A DNA stretch of 64,000 nt, taken from an uncultured Slackia sp. Lineage in GTDB: Bacteria > Actinomycetota > Coriobacteriia > Coriobacteriales > Eggerthellaceae. The translations under genes were made by a program, and so were the position numbers. Below, piece after piece: positions 54,848 through 64,000 of the stretch; the stretch's first letter is position 1, and the number at the start of each line of letters is the position of its first letter. The stretch lies in contig NZ_CAKTVX010000011.1 of NCBI RefSeq assembly GCF_934630525.1, positions 16,574 to 80,573 on the forward strand, given 5' to 3'. The notes under the pieces were generated by a model. It was not told the origin of the DNA and made no database searches. It saw only the letters and a program-made list of their open reading frames with translations.

Positions 54848-54959
54848 CGTCTCGGCGCCTCCAACGTCGGTCGTCACGAATACGTAAAGGTTGCTGGTTC
54901 ACGGGCGAAAGCGTACATGGTAAAAAACGCGAGGCCGCGACACGAACGCCACCTAAAGA

Positions 54960-54996
54960 GCGAGGCCCCGCGGGTCAAAAAACCGCAGGGCCTCGC
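54960..54996 (-). terminator. Hairpin between major pilin and sortase
   Basis: Two stacked stems, GCGAGGCCC/GGGCCTCGC and GCGG/CCGC, with a T-rich loop on the minus strand. It probably attenuates read-through from the pilin into the sortase gene, giving more pilin than sortase. Confidence 0.6.
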
Positions 54997-55044
54997 CGCT
55001 CAAAAACAATAATCCATTCGAAAAGGAATAGGCCGGAACGCCGA

Positions 55045-56817
55045 TTATTCCTCGGACTCCGCACGACGGCTGCGAATGAGGTGCGCTACGCCGATAATGA
55101 GCACCGCGGCACCTATCACCCAAGTAAGCGTCACGCCGCCAAGACCGGTGATGGGAAGCCCCACGGACTTGGTGTTACCAACGTTGATAGTAACCTCGCC
55201 GGCAGCGGCATTGGTTCCCGTGCCATCTGTAGCGGTCAGCTTATTGTCACCGGCGGTGCCATCGAGCGTACCGAAAGCGATATCGGTACGACCCTTATCG
55301 GCCTCGGAGATCTCAGCCTTAAGGCTCGTCACCTTCATCGCCGTATCGTCATATTGAGCGGCGATGGTGAAAGTAAATGGATCGGCCTTGGTGTACTTGC
55401 TGTCATCAGGCGTCTTAACCTCGGTCACCGTATAGGAACCGGCATCGAGGCCGGAGACGGCGATTACACCATCATTTCCAGACGCGAACTTCACATAATC
55501 GGGGAGGTTGCCAGCATCGGCAACGGTCACGAGCTGCCCCGCAACGACACCAGCGTTAGCGTCTGCCATCGAAGCGATGTACTGGCCCTCTGTATTCGAA
55601 TCGGCAGATTGAATCGTGAATACGGCACCTGCAAGGCCCTTCTCGGTACCCTGGTCGACCTTGTTGAGATTGAGTTTGAACGCAAAGTCGGCGACGGCAT
55701 CCTCGATCGTCTCGCCCATGCCCTCGGCATACGGGTTGTTGGAGTACGCGAGCTTGACGGTGTTGGGGTTGCCGCCCTTGCTATCGCCGTCAGCATTGCC
55801 GATCGTGGCGTTGCCGTTCAGTTTAGCCTTATAGAAAACGACGATTTCGGTGTTGGCATTCACGCCCTCAACGTCCTTGAGGCCCTTATGGCCATCGCCG
55901 ACTTTAAACTCCACCGTCAACGCATTATCAGTCCAGGCCACTTCGTACTTGCTCATATCAATTTCGGTGTAAGTTCCGCTGTTAAGCGCGTACACCTCAA
56001 CCGAACCATCAACGTAATCAAGGCCGCTCGAAAGCACATCGGTGAACTTGTAGGCATACGCATCAAAAGTGGCATAGTTGCTGGCAATGGTACCAGTGAG
56101 CTTATAGTTCACCTCTTGGCCGATTTGGGAATCGGCGACGTCCCTCCATTTATCGGAGCTCTTGACATCCGCAACGGTGGCGTCCGCGTCGTCGAGGATT
56201 TTCTTCTCGACGGTAGGCACGCCCTTCTTGGGGGTGACAATCGTCGAGCTGGTGCCGTCAATCACAGCGTACACGGGAGAGGTGAACGCATCGGTCGACG
56301 TGCCGTCAGGCGTTCCAGCGGTATCGGTAAGGAACAGCCAATAGCCCGCCTCAAGGCCGGAAAGGGACGCGTTGCCCGCAGTCGTCGTCTTCCAAGCGCC
56401 GCTGTCATTCAGATTTGCGGCAATCATGCTCAGAACATTGCTGCTTTCGACCTTCGAGTCAACTCCAGAGACCCCGGCGTTGGCGTTCAGCCAATCGGCG
56501 GCATCCTGCGCGTTTTCGCTGGCATACGACGCATCCTTCGCCTTAATGGCGGTCAACACAGCGGCCTTGGCGGTGTCGCTCGCCCAATCGATGCTGCTCA
56601 CCGTCGTAGCTTCATCGCTTATGGCGACCGTTCCCTTGAAAATCTGAATGCCCTTATAGGTAGACGATGCAGAGTAAACGCCGTCCTCGAAAGTGACGGT
56701 CGATCCTGCACCCGCAGCAAACGCCATGGATGCGGGCGTAACGATGGTACCGAAAGCCATCGTCGCAGTAAGCCCCGTTGCGAGGGCAATGCGGGCGAAC
56801 TTCTTATTCGTTTTCAA
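55045..56817 (-). CDS. LPITG-anchored major pilin
   Basis: 590 residues with a signal peptide (IALATGLTATMAFGTIVTPA), several Ig-like/isopeptide domains, and a C-terminal sorting signal LPITG then a hydrophobic helix and RSRRAESEE. A pilin-type lysine occurs in IVTPKKGVPTVEKKIL. The E-box-like YTVTEVKTPDD in a SpaA-like domain supports intramolecular isopeptide bonds. A TTG at 56817 lies 7 nt after GAGAGGA, so it is the start; the frame is open further upstream. Third gene of the operon, 137 bp after the FPKTG pilin. Polymerised by the class C sortase next to it. Confidence 0.9.
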   Translation of the reverse strand: MKTNKKFARIALATGLTATMAFGTIVTPASMAFAAGAGSTVTFEDGVYSASSTYKGIQIFKGTVAISDEATTVSSIDWASDTAKAAVLTAIKAKDASYASENAQDAADWLNANAGVSGVDSKVESSNVLSMIAANLNDSGAWKTTTAGNASLSGLEAGYWLFLTDTAGTPDGTSTDAFTSPVYAVIDGTSSTIVTPKKGVPTVEKKILDDADATVADVKSSDKWRDVADSQIGQEVNYKLTGTIASNYATFDAYAYKFTDVLSSGLDYVDGSVEVYALNSGTYTEIDMSKYEVAWTDNALTVEFKVGDGHKGLKDVEGVNANTEIVVFYKAKLNGNATIGNADGDSKGGNPNTVKLAYSNNPYAEGMGETIEDAVADFAFKLNLNKVDQGTEKGLAGAVFTIQSADSNTEGQYIASMADANAGVVAGQLVTVADAGNLPDYVKFASGNDGVIAVSGLDAGSYTVTEVKTPDDSKYTKADPFTFTIAAQYDDTAMKVTSLKAEISEADKGRTDIAFGTLDGTAGDNKLTATDGTGTNAAAGEVTINVGNTKSVGLPITGLGGVTLTWVIGAAVLIIGVAHLIRSRRAESEE

Positions 56818-56954
56818 ACCTGGTTCCTCTCTATATGAAGAATAATGAAACATTGGGAACGGCCCCAAGCCGTCCTTTAGGCCGATTATTGAAGAGTGGG
56901 CGAGCAAAAACGACACAGCCACGGTGGGGGCAATACGCACATGGCGCGAAGCGG

Positions 56955-58643
56955 CTACTCGCCACGACGGCTCTTTCCCCGTCCAAGGAAGCGCAACCCG
57001 GCCATAAGCAGCATTCCAACTGCCATAAGCATGAATGCGTAGGTCAGGCACCGATCGCCGGTCTTAGGGAAAAGCCCGCCGAGCCATTCACTCGGGTTCG
57101 AGGGTTTCGGGGAGTTCAAGACCGTAGACTCCACGACTCCCGAGCTGGCATCCACCCCATCAACGAGCAGAGGGTCTTCGGCAGACACGGTGAGCGCGGG
57201 CTTCGCAGCTGCAACTTGCTGGACGTCGAGCCCTTCAATTGCAAGAGTGAGCGCCCGGGCACCCGCAAAACCAACGAAGCCCTCAGGTGCCGCAACCTCC
57301 TCAACCATCAGCGTCCCAGAGTCCACGCCGCCGATCGTCACGCACCCGTCCACGCCGGTGGTAACAGTCGCATCGCCCCGAGACCACGTCCCGTCTGCCG
57401 TAAGTTGGCGCCCGCGGTCGTCGGTAACACGCAGCACTGCGCCCGAAAGCGGCGTTCGATCGTCGCTCGACCGCTTGGAAAGCGAGAGATCCCAGGTATA
57501 GGCGGTGGCGTTGTCGCTCGGAGTGCAGGTATAGCCACCCTCACCGCCCTGATCGGCAAAGGGAGAACGGGGGTAGCGCAGGAAAACTTCGTTGGGATTG
57601 CCCTGCACCACTCCGCGGTTTGCCTCCGTGCCGAGCGGCGCATTGTAAACCACGACCAAGCGGGCGCCATCTCCGAAGCTTTCCGAACTTTCAAGCTCGG
57701 AAATCAGGTCGCCCGTCCTCAGCGTGAAGGTATGTGTCTCGGCGTCAACCGAAACAGAACACCCAGCGGTGATATCCTTCCACCCATCAGCAGGCTCGTA
57801 GCCAACAGAGCCGCCATCGACGCAGACCGCGTCGAAGCCGCCGCCGGCCCCCGCAGCCAAGTAGACACGCGCACTCGAAGCGACCTTGGCGGAATCAAGC
57901 CCTGCGCTCATAGTGTCGCTAAACTCAACCGTATATGCTTCGTAGCCAACAAGACCTGCTGGAATCGTGGCGCAAAAGCGCCAGTACAAGTCATCGCCCA
58001 CGGTGGCGTCGGCGGCCTTCCGCCACGCGCCGTCTGAATCCTCGAGCACATATTTTCGAACTTCCGGCACAGCAGCCTTGGGCACAACGGTAACCGGCGC
58101 ACCGCCCACCAGCGCAAATATCGGCGCCGTACCCGCCTGAGATTCGCCAATGGCGGCATCATCGGCCACAACAAGCCAATATCCTGCAGGCAATTCTTCG
58201 CTCACGCCGGCAGAAATCGCCCTGGGCTCCACGCCAGACGAGCGAAGCGCACGGGCGAGCTCCAGAGCAAGCGAAGGCGTCATGCGCCCATCGGCATCAA
58301 TCCACTCGGCAACGTCCTGCGCGACGGTTTTCGCACCATCCATGCCGGCTTCGCGCAAAACGGGAAGAGCAGCATCGCGCGCGGCATCGCTCGCCCACGC
58401 CACATCAATGGCCAGCTTTTCCCCAGAGCCGCCTCCGTCAGTAACCTTCGCATCAAAAAGCTGGTATGCCTCATACTCATCGGCGACCGAGGGCGACACG
58501 GTAAGAGTGCCCACCGTCGCAGCGCACTCAGTTGCGGAAGATGCCAAGGCGACCTTTGGAAGGAATGGCGCGAGCGCGAGCGCGAGCACGCAAAGCAGAA
58601 CAGCAAACCTACGGGCGCGAGACCCAAAGCCGTAGCTAGTCAC
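56955..58643 (-). CDS. FPKTG-anchored pilin subunit
   Basis: 562 residues. A signal peptide (AVLLCVLALALAPFLPKVAL) is followed by a pilin backbone with the motif VVPKAAVPEVRKYVLED. A later Ig-like domain has TWDLSLSKRSSDDRTPLSGA and an E-box-type LMVEEVAAPEGF. The sorting signal is LFPKTGD plus hydrophobic helix and RGKSRRGE. The GTG at 58643 follows GGGAGGGG and lies 8 nt inside the stop of the upstream gene, so the two are coupled. The middle is Cys-containing (CVDGGSVGYEPADG). It could be a minor or basal pilin. Confidence 0.88.
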   Translation of the reverse strand: MTSYGFGSRARRFAVLLCVLALALAPFLPKVALASSATECAATVGTLTVSPSVADEYEAYQLFDAKVTDGGGSGEKLAIDVAWASDAARDAALPVLREAGMDGAKTVAQDVAEWIDADGRMTPSLALELARALRSSGVEPRAISAGVSEELPAGYWLVVADDAAIGESQAGTAPIFALVGGAPVTVVPKAAVPEVRKYVLEDSDGAWRKAADATVGDDLYWRFCATIPAGLVGYEAYTVEFSDTMSAGLDSAKVASSARVYLAAGAGGGFDAVCVDGGSVGYEPADGWKDITAGCSVSVDAETHTFTLRTGDLISELESSESFGDGARLVVVYNAPLGTEANRGVVQGNPNEVFLRYPRSPFADQGGEGGYTCTPSDNATAYTWDLSLSKRSSDDRTPLSGAVLRVTDDRGRQLTADGTWSRGDATVTTGVDGCVTIGGVDSGTLMVEEVAAPEGFVGFAGARALTLAIEGLDVQQVAAAKPALTVSAEDPLLVDGVDASSGVVESTVLNSPKPSNPSEWLGGLFPKTGDRCLTYAFMLMAVGMLLMAGLRFLGRGKSRRGE

Positions 58644-61600
58644 GACGCACCCCTCCCTTCTTTGCGCCAGTGCGGTATAGAAGTATCCGAATGCCAGCGA
58701 TAACGAGAAGCGCGGCGCCGACAAGATACGTCGCCGTCATACCCGCGCCGCCAGTGGACGGCAAACTCGTCGAGTATTTGTTGGTGAAGGTTGGCGGAGT
58801 CAAGGAGCCGCCGTCGTAGGTAACAACGGCGTCAAGCTTTCCGTTGCCGTTAGTCACCTCCACCGTGACATCGTGTTCGACCGTGTCGTAGGTAATGTGG
58901 TCTTTGACGTTGTTCTCGGCATCCTCGGGGACAACCTCAGAGATGGTGTAATGATATTCGCCAGCCTTGTTGTACTCGACAACAAAGGAGACATTTCCCT
59001 CGGCATCGTTGGTCACCGTCTGAAGTACTTTGCCCTCGGCATCCTTGAGCGCAAACGAGAACTGTCCGGCCTTGATCGCGCTGCCTTTGAGCACCTTCAC
59101 CGCATCGATATTGGCAATGCCCGTCATGCGGTCATCGTAGATCCAGATCTCGTCTTTCTCCGCGTCGCCAACGATATCGGCGCCGCCAACAACGAGCTTC
59201 GCCTTTTCAAGCGCAGTTTGGTATACATCGTCACTCGCGTTGCCCTTGAGCATAATCCACGTGGGGTCTGCAACGGCATAGCCATCGGGCGCCTTCGATT
59301 CCACGAGCTGATACAGCACGCAATCGCTCATCGCCTTGGCGCTCGTGCCAAACGAAATCTTGCCAGCGGCATTGGTCAGAGCTGTTTCAAACAGCGTTCT
59401 GGCGCCTTCCACGCCCGCCGTCTTGGCCTGGTCTACATCCACGCTATAAAGCGTGAACTCTGCGCCCTCGAGCGTCGCGCCGATCTGCTGGGCATCGTAT
59501 TTAGTCATTGTGATGCCATAGCCATTGCCGCCCGCGCTGGCAGCGGCATTCTTGATGGTCCATATCTGCTCATCGGTCGCAGAGCCATCTGTCACGCCTG
59601 TGAGCTTGGCGGTGTTGGAAAGAGAGACTTTATCACCGGGCGCCCCGCTCGGAATGACCTCGTACTCGACCTTGAGATACTTGCCGTCGGGGACTTTGAG
59701 GGTCAGTCGAGTGCTCAGGCCCGCATCGCCTTCGACCTGCTCCATTTTCGAGGAATAGCCGCTCTCGGGCAGCTCCTTCCAAAAAGCGTTCCCGCGCTCA
59801 TAAACCTTGAGCGTCGACGGCACGAGCGTGCACTTGGCATCCATGACGTCGACAAGCTCAAGGAAATCGCTTCCCTCCATCAGGTCGACAGCCGACTCGT
59901 TAACGAGAATGGTGTACTTAATGCGATTGCTGTTGCCGACCTGCTCGCCAGTCTTTTCAATCACATTGTTCTTGATGGTAACAGTGCCACTACCAGACTC
60001 GAACACTTTGCTTCCCGACTCAGCGTTGGCCGAGTTGGTGAATTTCATTTCATTCGCAGAAGCGTCGAGCGCGCTGCGCTTGACCGCCGTCTGATACGTG
60101 AGCTTCGCGTAACCAGCATAGTCGCCAAGCGCCGTCGTCGGAACGGAGAAGGTAACCGTGTTGCCGTCATTGCTCACGTTACCAGCAGAGAGCCGGCAGT
60201 CGGAAGCGACCGTCTTGCTCTCGCTTCCGCGACCAAGCCCCGTATGCAAATCATAGGGATTCTGCACGAGCGTGTACTTGGCGGAGTTCGCAACGTAGGT
60301 CATGCCATCTGGGAGGGTATCGATAATGTTCAGCGGAGCACCGCCGAGCTTTCCGGCTCCATAGTATTCTCCCTCTGTGCTCTTCTGACGGTTCGCGTAC
60401 ACTGTCCAGTCGACGACCCATGCGCCTTTCTCGTTCGAACCGTCAACGGCGCTCCAGTCGAAGCTCTCGTCCCAAGACACCTTCGACTCCGCTTCCGGCT
60501 TCTCGACCGCGGGCGTCGTGTCCTGGTTGACAACGTACATAACAAGGTCCGAGTACTGTCGCTGAAGGTTCAAGCCCGACGCGCTCACCGATGCGAAGTT
60601 CGAATACCATCCTGGCAGCGCATCGGATGTCGTGGTGTACGTGATGACAGCGTAATCCTCGTTCTCGAGGGCTGCCCTTACCTTGTCGTTGACATATATA
60701 TCAAGATTGAAATTTCTCTTCGTTCCACCGACCGACCAGTTGGCCGTTAGGTTCCAGTCGCCGTTCTGTCCCATCACAAGCTCGGTTGCACCGATTTTAA
60801 TAGTGATGGAGTCTACGTCGACACCGATATCTTGCTTCCATGCCGTCTGGAACGTGTCCTTCACCGTCACCTTATCAGGATTAACCGCATTGACGATTGC
60901 CTTGAGCGCAACACGCGTTTCCCATGTCGCCCTTCCCGTCGTCGCAGCTTCGTCGGAGCTCACAAGTCTCTTGGTAATCGGCGTGCCCACGAGCTGCGGC
61001 GTGAATTTGCCATCATCTGATCCGGAAATAGAGCCCTCATGCTCGATGATTGCACTGTTGCTCACGGTGTCGTACGAATTCGTGTCGTTCATTGTCGTGT
61101 GATAAACAATGCGATAGGTTGCGTATTTATCAGCGAGGTCGTTCGGGAATGTATAGGTAAAGGAAGCCTGCGATGCATCGAGCGTGCCAGTCGCAAAAAC
61201 CTCCGACCCCGAACTGCCTTTATAAACCGTGTAGCTTCCCTTATATGACTGCTTGGCATCCAATTTGTCGGTGAACACATAGCCGCTCATGTCGGCTTTG
61301 AGTTCGCCTTGGTTAAGAGCTACCGTCCAAACGATGTCAGACGGCGTACCCGAGCCATTAGATTTGCTGATCATGTCGTAACGAAAGCCGCCAGGAGCAA
61401 CCGTCACCGTGCCGGATTGGCGATCGTCGGTGCCGCCCCACTCCCACGTTGCTGTGTTTTTAGAGGCTTCTTGCTGGTCGATATACTCGCGATCCTTTAC
61501 GGAAACACTGTTCTTCAGCACTGTTTCATACGTGACCGTATGATCCCCCTGGGAAAGATTTCCCAAATTGCCAATGGTTGCGGTCTGACCGGAAATCGTC

Positions 61601-62361
61601 GGTTGAGGATCGAGCTTCTTGCCATCGAGTGCGAAGCTTCCTTCAACATAGCTGAAATTGTCGCCCAGCTCGTCAACGAATTTAACGTTTGTTGCGTACG
61701 ACTCTACATTCAAGTTCACGGCCCAGGCGACCTTTGCCATGCCGTCGGCACCTTGGGAGAAAGCTCCCGATTTCGTTCCTGCGACGCTGCCATCTTTAAT
61801 GGGAACCTGAATCGACCCCGCGCCAGGGAACACTACAGAAACGTTGTCGCCCGAGCCGGCGTCCTTATTCTTAAGTTTGAACGAAAAATTAGCGGCAACG
61901 TAAATGTCCGCGGGATTTCCTTCGAGCCACTTCGTATCAAACGAAAAAATAACTTTGTTGTCCCTAATTGCCCAGGTGCCAGCTTTGGCGGCATCGGCGC
62001 CTGATCCTTCCATGAGGTCGCCGCCATCGTTATCGTCGACGACGATGGTGCCAGGGAATTCATAGACGGCAACGTCGTTGTCGACAGAGGGTGCCTTGCC
62101 GCTCAAGAATTTTGCCGAGAAAGCTCCGTAAAAATGAGATATTGACGTCACAGCGCCATCAATGGGCTGGGTATGATTTTCATCGGCAAAGAGATTGACC
62201 GCAACATTCGCCGTATCCCCGTTGATCTGAATCGGCGACGAAGGCTCCGAGACCTCCTCTGCATGAACGGGAGACGCGGCGACACAAAAACAAAATGCCA
62301 CAAGAACGGAGAGAGCAGCATACAAAGCGCGGCGAGTAGAATGGCCTCGTTTTTTTCGCAT
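58636..62361 (-). CDS. Large LPSTG-anchored pilus tip/adhesin protein
   Basis: 1241 residues, first gene of the pilus operon. It has a signal peptide (LYAALSVLVAFCFCVAASP), many Ig-like repeats with isopeptide-type residues (about 40-920), and a SpaA-like domain (GATLEGAEFTLYSVDV, LVESKAPDGYAVADP). A Spy0128/FctA-like domain follows (VLKGSAIKAGQFSFALKDAE, YTISEVVPEDAENN), then LPSTGGAG, a membrane helix and basic tail. The ATG at 62361 (MRKKRG) is chosen because it gives a proper signal peptide; the frame opens at 62397. Being largest and first is typical of the tip adhesin. The ligand is unknown. Confidence 0.9.
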   Translation of the reverse strand: MRKKRGHSTRRALYAALSVLVAFCFCVAASPVHAEEVSEPSSPIQINGDTANVAVNLFADENHTQPIDGAVTSISHFYGAFSAKFLSGKAPSVDNDVAVYEFPGTIVVDDNDGGDLMEGSGADAAKAGTWAIRDNKVIFSFDTKWLEGNPADIYVAANFSFKLKNKDAGSGDNVSVVFPGAGSIQVPIKDGSVAGTKSGAFSQGADGMAKVAWAVNLNVESYATNVKFVDELGDNFSYVEGSFALDGKKLDPQPTISGQTATIGNLGNLSQGDHTVTYETVLKNSVSVKDREYIDQQEASKNTATWEWGGTDDRQSGTVTVAPGGFRYDMISKSNGSGTPSDIVWTVALNQGELKADMSGYVFTDKLDAKQSYKGSYTVYKGSSGSEVFATGTLDASQASFTYTFPNDLADKYATYRIVYHTTMNDTNSYDTVSNSAIIEHEGSISGSDDGKFTPQLVGTPITKRLVSSDEAATTGRATWETRVALKAIVNAVNPDKVTVKDTFQTAWKQDIGVDVDSITIKIGATELVMGQNGDWNLTANWSVGGTKRNFNLDIYVNDKVRAALENEDYAVITYTTTSDALPGWYSNFASVSASGLNLQRQYSDLVMYVVNQDTTPAVEKPEAESKVSWDESFDWSAVDGSNEKGAWVVDWTVYANRQKSTEGEYYGAGKLGGAPLNIIDTLPDGMTYVANSAKYTLVQNPYDLHTGLGRGSESKTVASDCRLSAGNVSNDGNTVTFSVPTTALGDYAGYAKLTYQTAVKRSALDASANEMKFTNSANAESGSKVFESGSGTVTIKNNVIEKTGEQVGNSNRIKYTILVNESAVDLMEGSDFLELVDVMDAKCTLVPSTLKVYERGNAFWKELPESGYSSKMEQVEGDAGLSTRLTLKVPDGKYLKVEYEVIPSGAPGDKVSLSNTAKLTGVTDGSATDEQIWTIKNAAASAGGNGYGITMTKYDAQQIGATLEGAEFTLYSVDVDQAKTAGVEGARTLFETALTNAAGKISFGTSAKAMSDCVLYQLVESKAPDGYAVADPTWIMLKGNASDDVYQTALEKAKLVVGGADIVGDAEKDEIWIYDDRMTGIANIDAVKVLKGSAIKAGQFSFALKDAEGKVLQTVTNDAEGNVSFVVEYNKAGEYHYTISEVVPEDAENNVKDHITYDTVEHDVTVEVTNGNGKLDAVVTYDGGSLTPPTFTNKYSTSLPSTGGAGMTATYLVGAALLVIAGIRILLYRTGAKKGGVRRD

Positions 62362-62397
62362 AATCACACCCATCAAAGCTAAAAGACGCGGAGCCAC

Positions 62398-62411
62398 TGA
62401 AAGCGCTTTCT
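62398..62411. promoter_or_regulatory. cre-like palindrome before the pilus operon
   Basis: TGAAAGCGCTTTCT contains a perfect GAAAGCGCTTTC palindrome and matches the Gram-positive CcpA/LacI cre consensus (TGNAARCGNWWWCA) at all but the last base. It lies 37 bp upstream of the adhesin start codon, downstream of an AT-rich promoter-like stretch (62425-62460). Confidence 0.5.
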
Positions 62412-62726
62412 GTACGCCTAGGGCAACTTATATATTGCATATTAACAAAAAATATTCAGTTTTATCTTCTCATCGGCATCAAAAAACGACAGGCATCTGA
62501 ATCCACCCATCCCCATTGACAAATGGGAGGTGGTAACGAATGGACCGGGATTGTTCTATAGGCATTCCGAATCGAGCTAATGAGTGTATTGCCGTTCATG
62601 TTCCACGGGCGATAGGTTACTAAGGGAGGAATGCGGCCGGGCAGTCTCTCGGACTGGGCCAAGAAGGCCGACAGTCCAGTAGTCGACATAGACCCCTCGG
62701 CCTTCCGCGATGAAGGGAAATAAAAA
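62412..62726. other. Intergenic between pilus operon and choline-binding-repeat gene
   Basis: AT-rich segment 62425-62460 probably contains the pilus promoter (reads leftward). The rest (62461-62726) holds no supported frame. The short frames here lack ribosome sites. Confidence 0.4.
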
Positions 62727-62750
62727 CAGCCGGGGCATACACCCCGGCTG
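62727..62750 (-). terminator. Terminator of the choline-binding-repeat gene
   Basis: CAGCCGGGG/CCCCGGCTG with a 6-nt loop. On the minus strand it is followed by TTTTTATTT, 17 bp after the stop. Confidence 0.95.
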
Positions 62751-62766
62751 CATAGAATCGCATGTC

Positions 62767-64000
62767 TTATGCGTTTTGCACCCATCGCCCGTCAGAGCCG
62801 ACGTAGGAGCCGTCGATCCGTTTATCTGTCTGCATGACGCCGGAGCCGTCGAAGAAGTAGCACGAGCCGTCGATCCACTTCCAGCCCGTGGCCATCGCGC
62901 CGGAATCGTCGAACCAGTACTTCGCGCCGCCGATCGCCTGCCAGCCGGTCGCCATGGCGCCCGAGTCGCCGAGCCAGTACCACGCGCCGCCGCGATTCAG
63001 CCAGCCCGTTTGCATGGCGCCGGAGCCGTCGAAGTAGTAGTACGAGCCGTCGACGACGGTCCAGCCGGAAGCCATGGCTCCCGAGCCGTCGAAGTGGTAC
63101 CTTTCGCCGCCGATCGTCTGCCAGCCCGTTGCCATCGCGCCGGAGCCGGAGAGGTAGTACCAGGCGCCGCCCGTGCTCAGCCAGCCGGTCTGCATAACGC
63201 CGGAGCCGTCGAAGTAATAGTACGATCCATCAACCACGCGCCAGCCCGAGGCCATCGCGCCGGAATCGTCGAACCAATACCAGGAGCCGCCAATCTTCTG
63301 CCAGCCAGTCTGCATAATGCCGGAGCTGGAAAGGTAGTACCACGTGCCGCCCAAATTCAGCCAGCCCGTTTGCATATAGCCCGATCCGTTGAAGTGGTAG
63401 TAAGAGCCGTCGATGATGCACCACTCGTTCGCGGGATAGCCGCCGTTGTCGTAGGGGTACCACCAACCGCCAGATCCAGTCGCCCAGTGGCCAGGAAGCG
63501 CGATGCAATTTCCGGCGCTGCGCACGATGTCAAAGCCGGCCTCAACGGAGGATCCGGCAAAACGCCCCATGCCGCGAACGAGGGCCTCGGCTTTGCCGGG
63601 AAGAACGTTGTCCTTGTACTCGACAGAATAGTCGACGCCCTCGACAAGGGGCTCCCCGTCCATCGATATGGCCGGATTCGGCTCCACGGGGCGGCCGGTG
63701 TATTCGAACGGCGACCCCCCAAACTCGACCTCGGCGGCCTTCAGGTCCTTATGGCGAGCGATCACGTCGACGGCAATCCCGTCAACGGAATCGTAATTCG
63801 CCTGGTCCTTTGGCGTAAAACGGGCGAGCAGCGTCTTCTTCCCATGCCAATCGACGACCGCATCGCCGTTCTGCCACGAGAAGCCCTCGGGCAGGGCCAC
63901 GTCGCCGAGCCTCTGGCCGTAGTCCGCCTCGACGGGGGCGGGCGCCTCGAACTCCGGGGCCGCCTTGGCGATGGGGAACCCGATCTCGCAGGAGCCGCGG
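62767..64000 (-). CDS. Choline-binding-repeat surface protein (N terminus beyond the window)
   Basis: Partial: the frame is open through base 64000 without a credible start, since the first codon in the track frame is an internal GTG. The visible part begins with a wall-protein repeat module (YGQRLGDVALPEGFSWQNGD, then LLARFTPKDQANYDSV). An Ig-like segment follows (FEYTGRPVEPNPAISMDGEP). About ten choline/glucan-binding repeats (GWxxxGGxWYYLSxSGxMxTG) run to the end. The tail GSYVGSDGRWVQNA is the same type of ending as the GH25 protein and its remnant. Any catalytic domain must lie upstream, outside the window. Confidence 0.88.
   Translation of the reverse strand, partial: RGSCEIGFPIAKAAPEFEAPAPVEADYGQRLGDVALPEGFSWQNGDAVVDWHGKKTLLARFTPKDQANYDSVDGIAVDVIARHKDLKAAEVEFGGSPFEYTGRPVEPNPAISMDGEPLVEGVDYSVEYKDNVLPGKAEALVRGMGRFAGSSVEAGFDIVRSAGNCIALPGHWATGSGGWWYPYDNGGYPANEWCIIDGSYYHFNGSGYMQTGWLNLGGTWYYLSSSGIMQTGWQKIGGSWYWFDDSGAMASGWRVVDGSYYYFDGSGVMQTGWLSTGGAWYYLSGSGAMATGWQTIGGERYHFDGSGAMASGWTVVDGSYYYFDGSGAMQTGWLNRGGAWYWLGDSGAMATGWQAIGGAKYWFDDSGAMATGWKWIDGSCYFFDGSGVMQTDKRIDGSYVGSDGRWVQNA

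Noticed and set aside
58873..60750. 625-codon and similar frames (55081-56838, 56778-58037) antisense to the pilins
   Set aside because: They mirror the Thr/Ser/Gly-rich pilin genes and have no recognisable domain or start signal.

Overview
The window is 64 kb of high-GC bacterial DNA from an anaerobic actinomycete. I place it in Coriobacteriia, most probably Eggerthellaceae (Slackia-like). This rests on gene content: a Tat-exported Fe-S protein, a DMSO-reductase-type molybdoenzyme, rubrerythrin, a zinc-ribbon/TipAS regulator and choline-binding-repeat wall proteins. No 16S gene or tRNA is present to confirm it. Gene density is moderate. Many intergenic gaps of 200-800 bp are filled with degenerate tandem repeats, each locus with its own unit.

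Layout. 1-6.2 kb: housekeeping genes (pcrA helicase, uppP, queuosine-precursor transporter coupled to an SDR, rubrerythrin). 6.4-10.8 kb: an XRE/zinc-ribbon/TipAS regulator, a DUF559/AbiEi-like putative nuclease flanked by two copies of a ~150-bp inverted-repeat element, a SAM methyltransferase behind a structured leader, and a TetR remnant beside a third element copy. 10.9-22.6 kb: SulP transporter, prfC, a ClpP-like protease, an orphan VirD4/TraG ATPase, a PD-(D/E)XK-like protein, a fourth element copy, a D-2-hydroxyacid dehydrogenase, a FAD-linked oxidase and peptide deformylase. 22.6-30.1 kb: the region richest in repeats, with an esterase, an AlkA-like glycosylase, a small Cys-motif protein, a second DUF559/AbiEi-like protein with a divergent element next to it, and a fumarate-reductase-like flavoprotein.

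30.1-40.5 kb: SSS symporter, CrtC/AttH-like protein, hypA-hypB, a Tat-exported ferredoxin-like protein, a divergent LysR regulator over a perfect inverted repeat, and a molybdopterin oxidoreductase split by an in-frame TGA, followed by a decayed flavodoxin/ferredoxin remnant. 40.5-50 kb: AGCS amino-acid symporter, a membrane-anchored protein, a MarR regulator with paired operators, an alcohol/aldehyde dehydrogenase pair, a lipase-like hydrolase and a molybdenum pair (ModE-like regulator, tandem-Mop molbindin).

50-64 kb is a cell-surface island: an acyltransferase bracketed by 154-bp direct repeats derived from a choline-binding protein 3' end, a GH25 lysozyme with choline-binding repeats, and a sortase-C pilus operon (tip/adhesin, two pilins, sortase) read right to left. 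A further choline-binding-repeat protein runs off the right edge. The most original signal is the five-copy inverted-repeat element family with complementary but divergent arms and a shared core (CCAGGTC). Three of the five copies sit next to the two DUF559/AbiEi-like genes. This may be a nuclease-associated, non-autonomous repeat or structured-RNA system.
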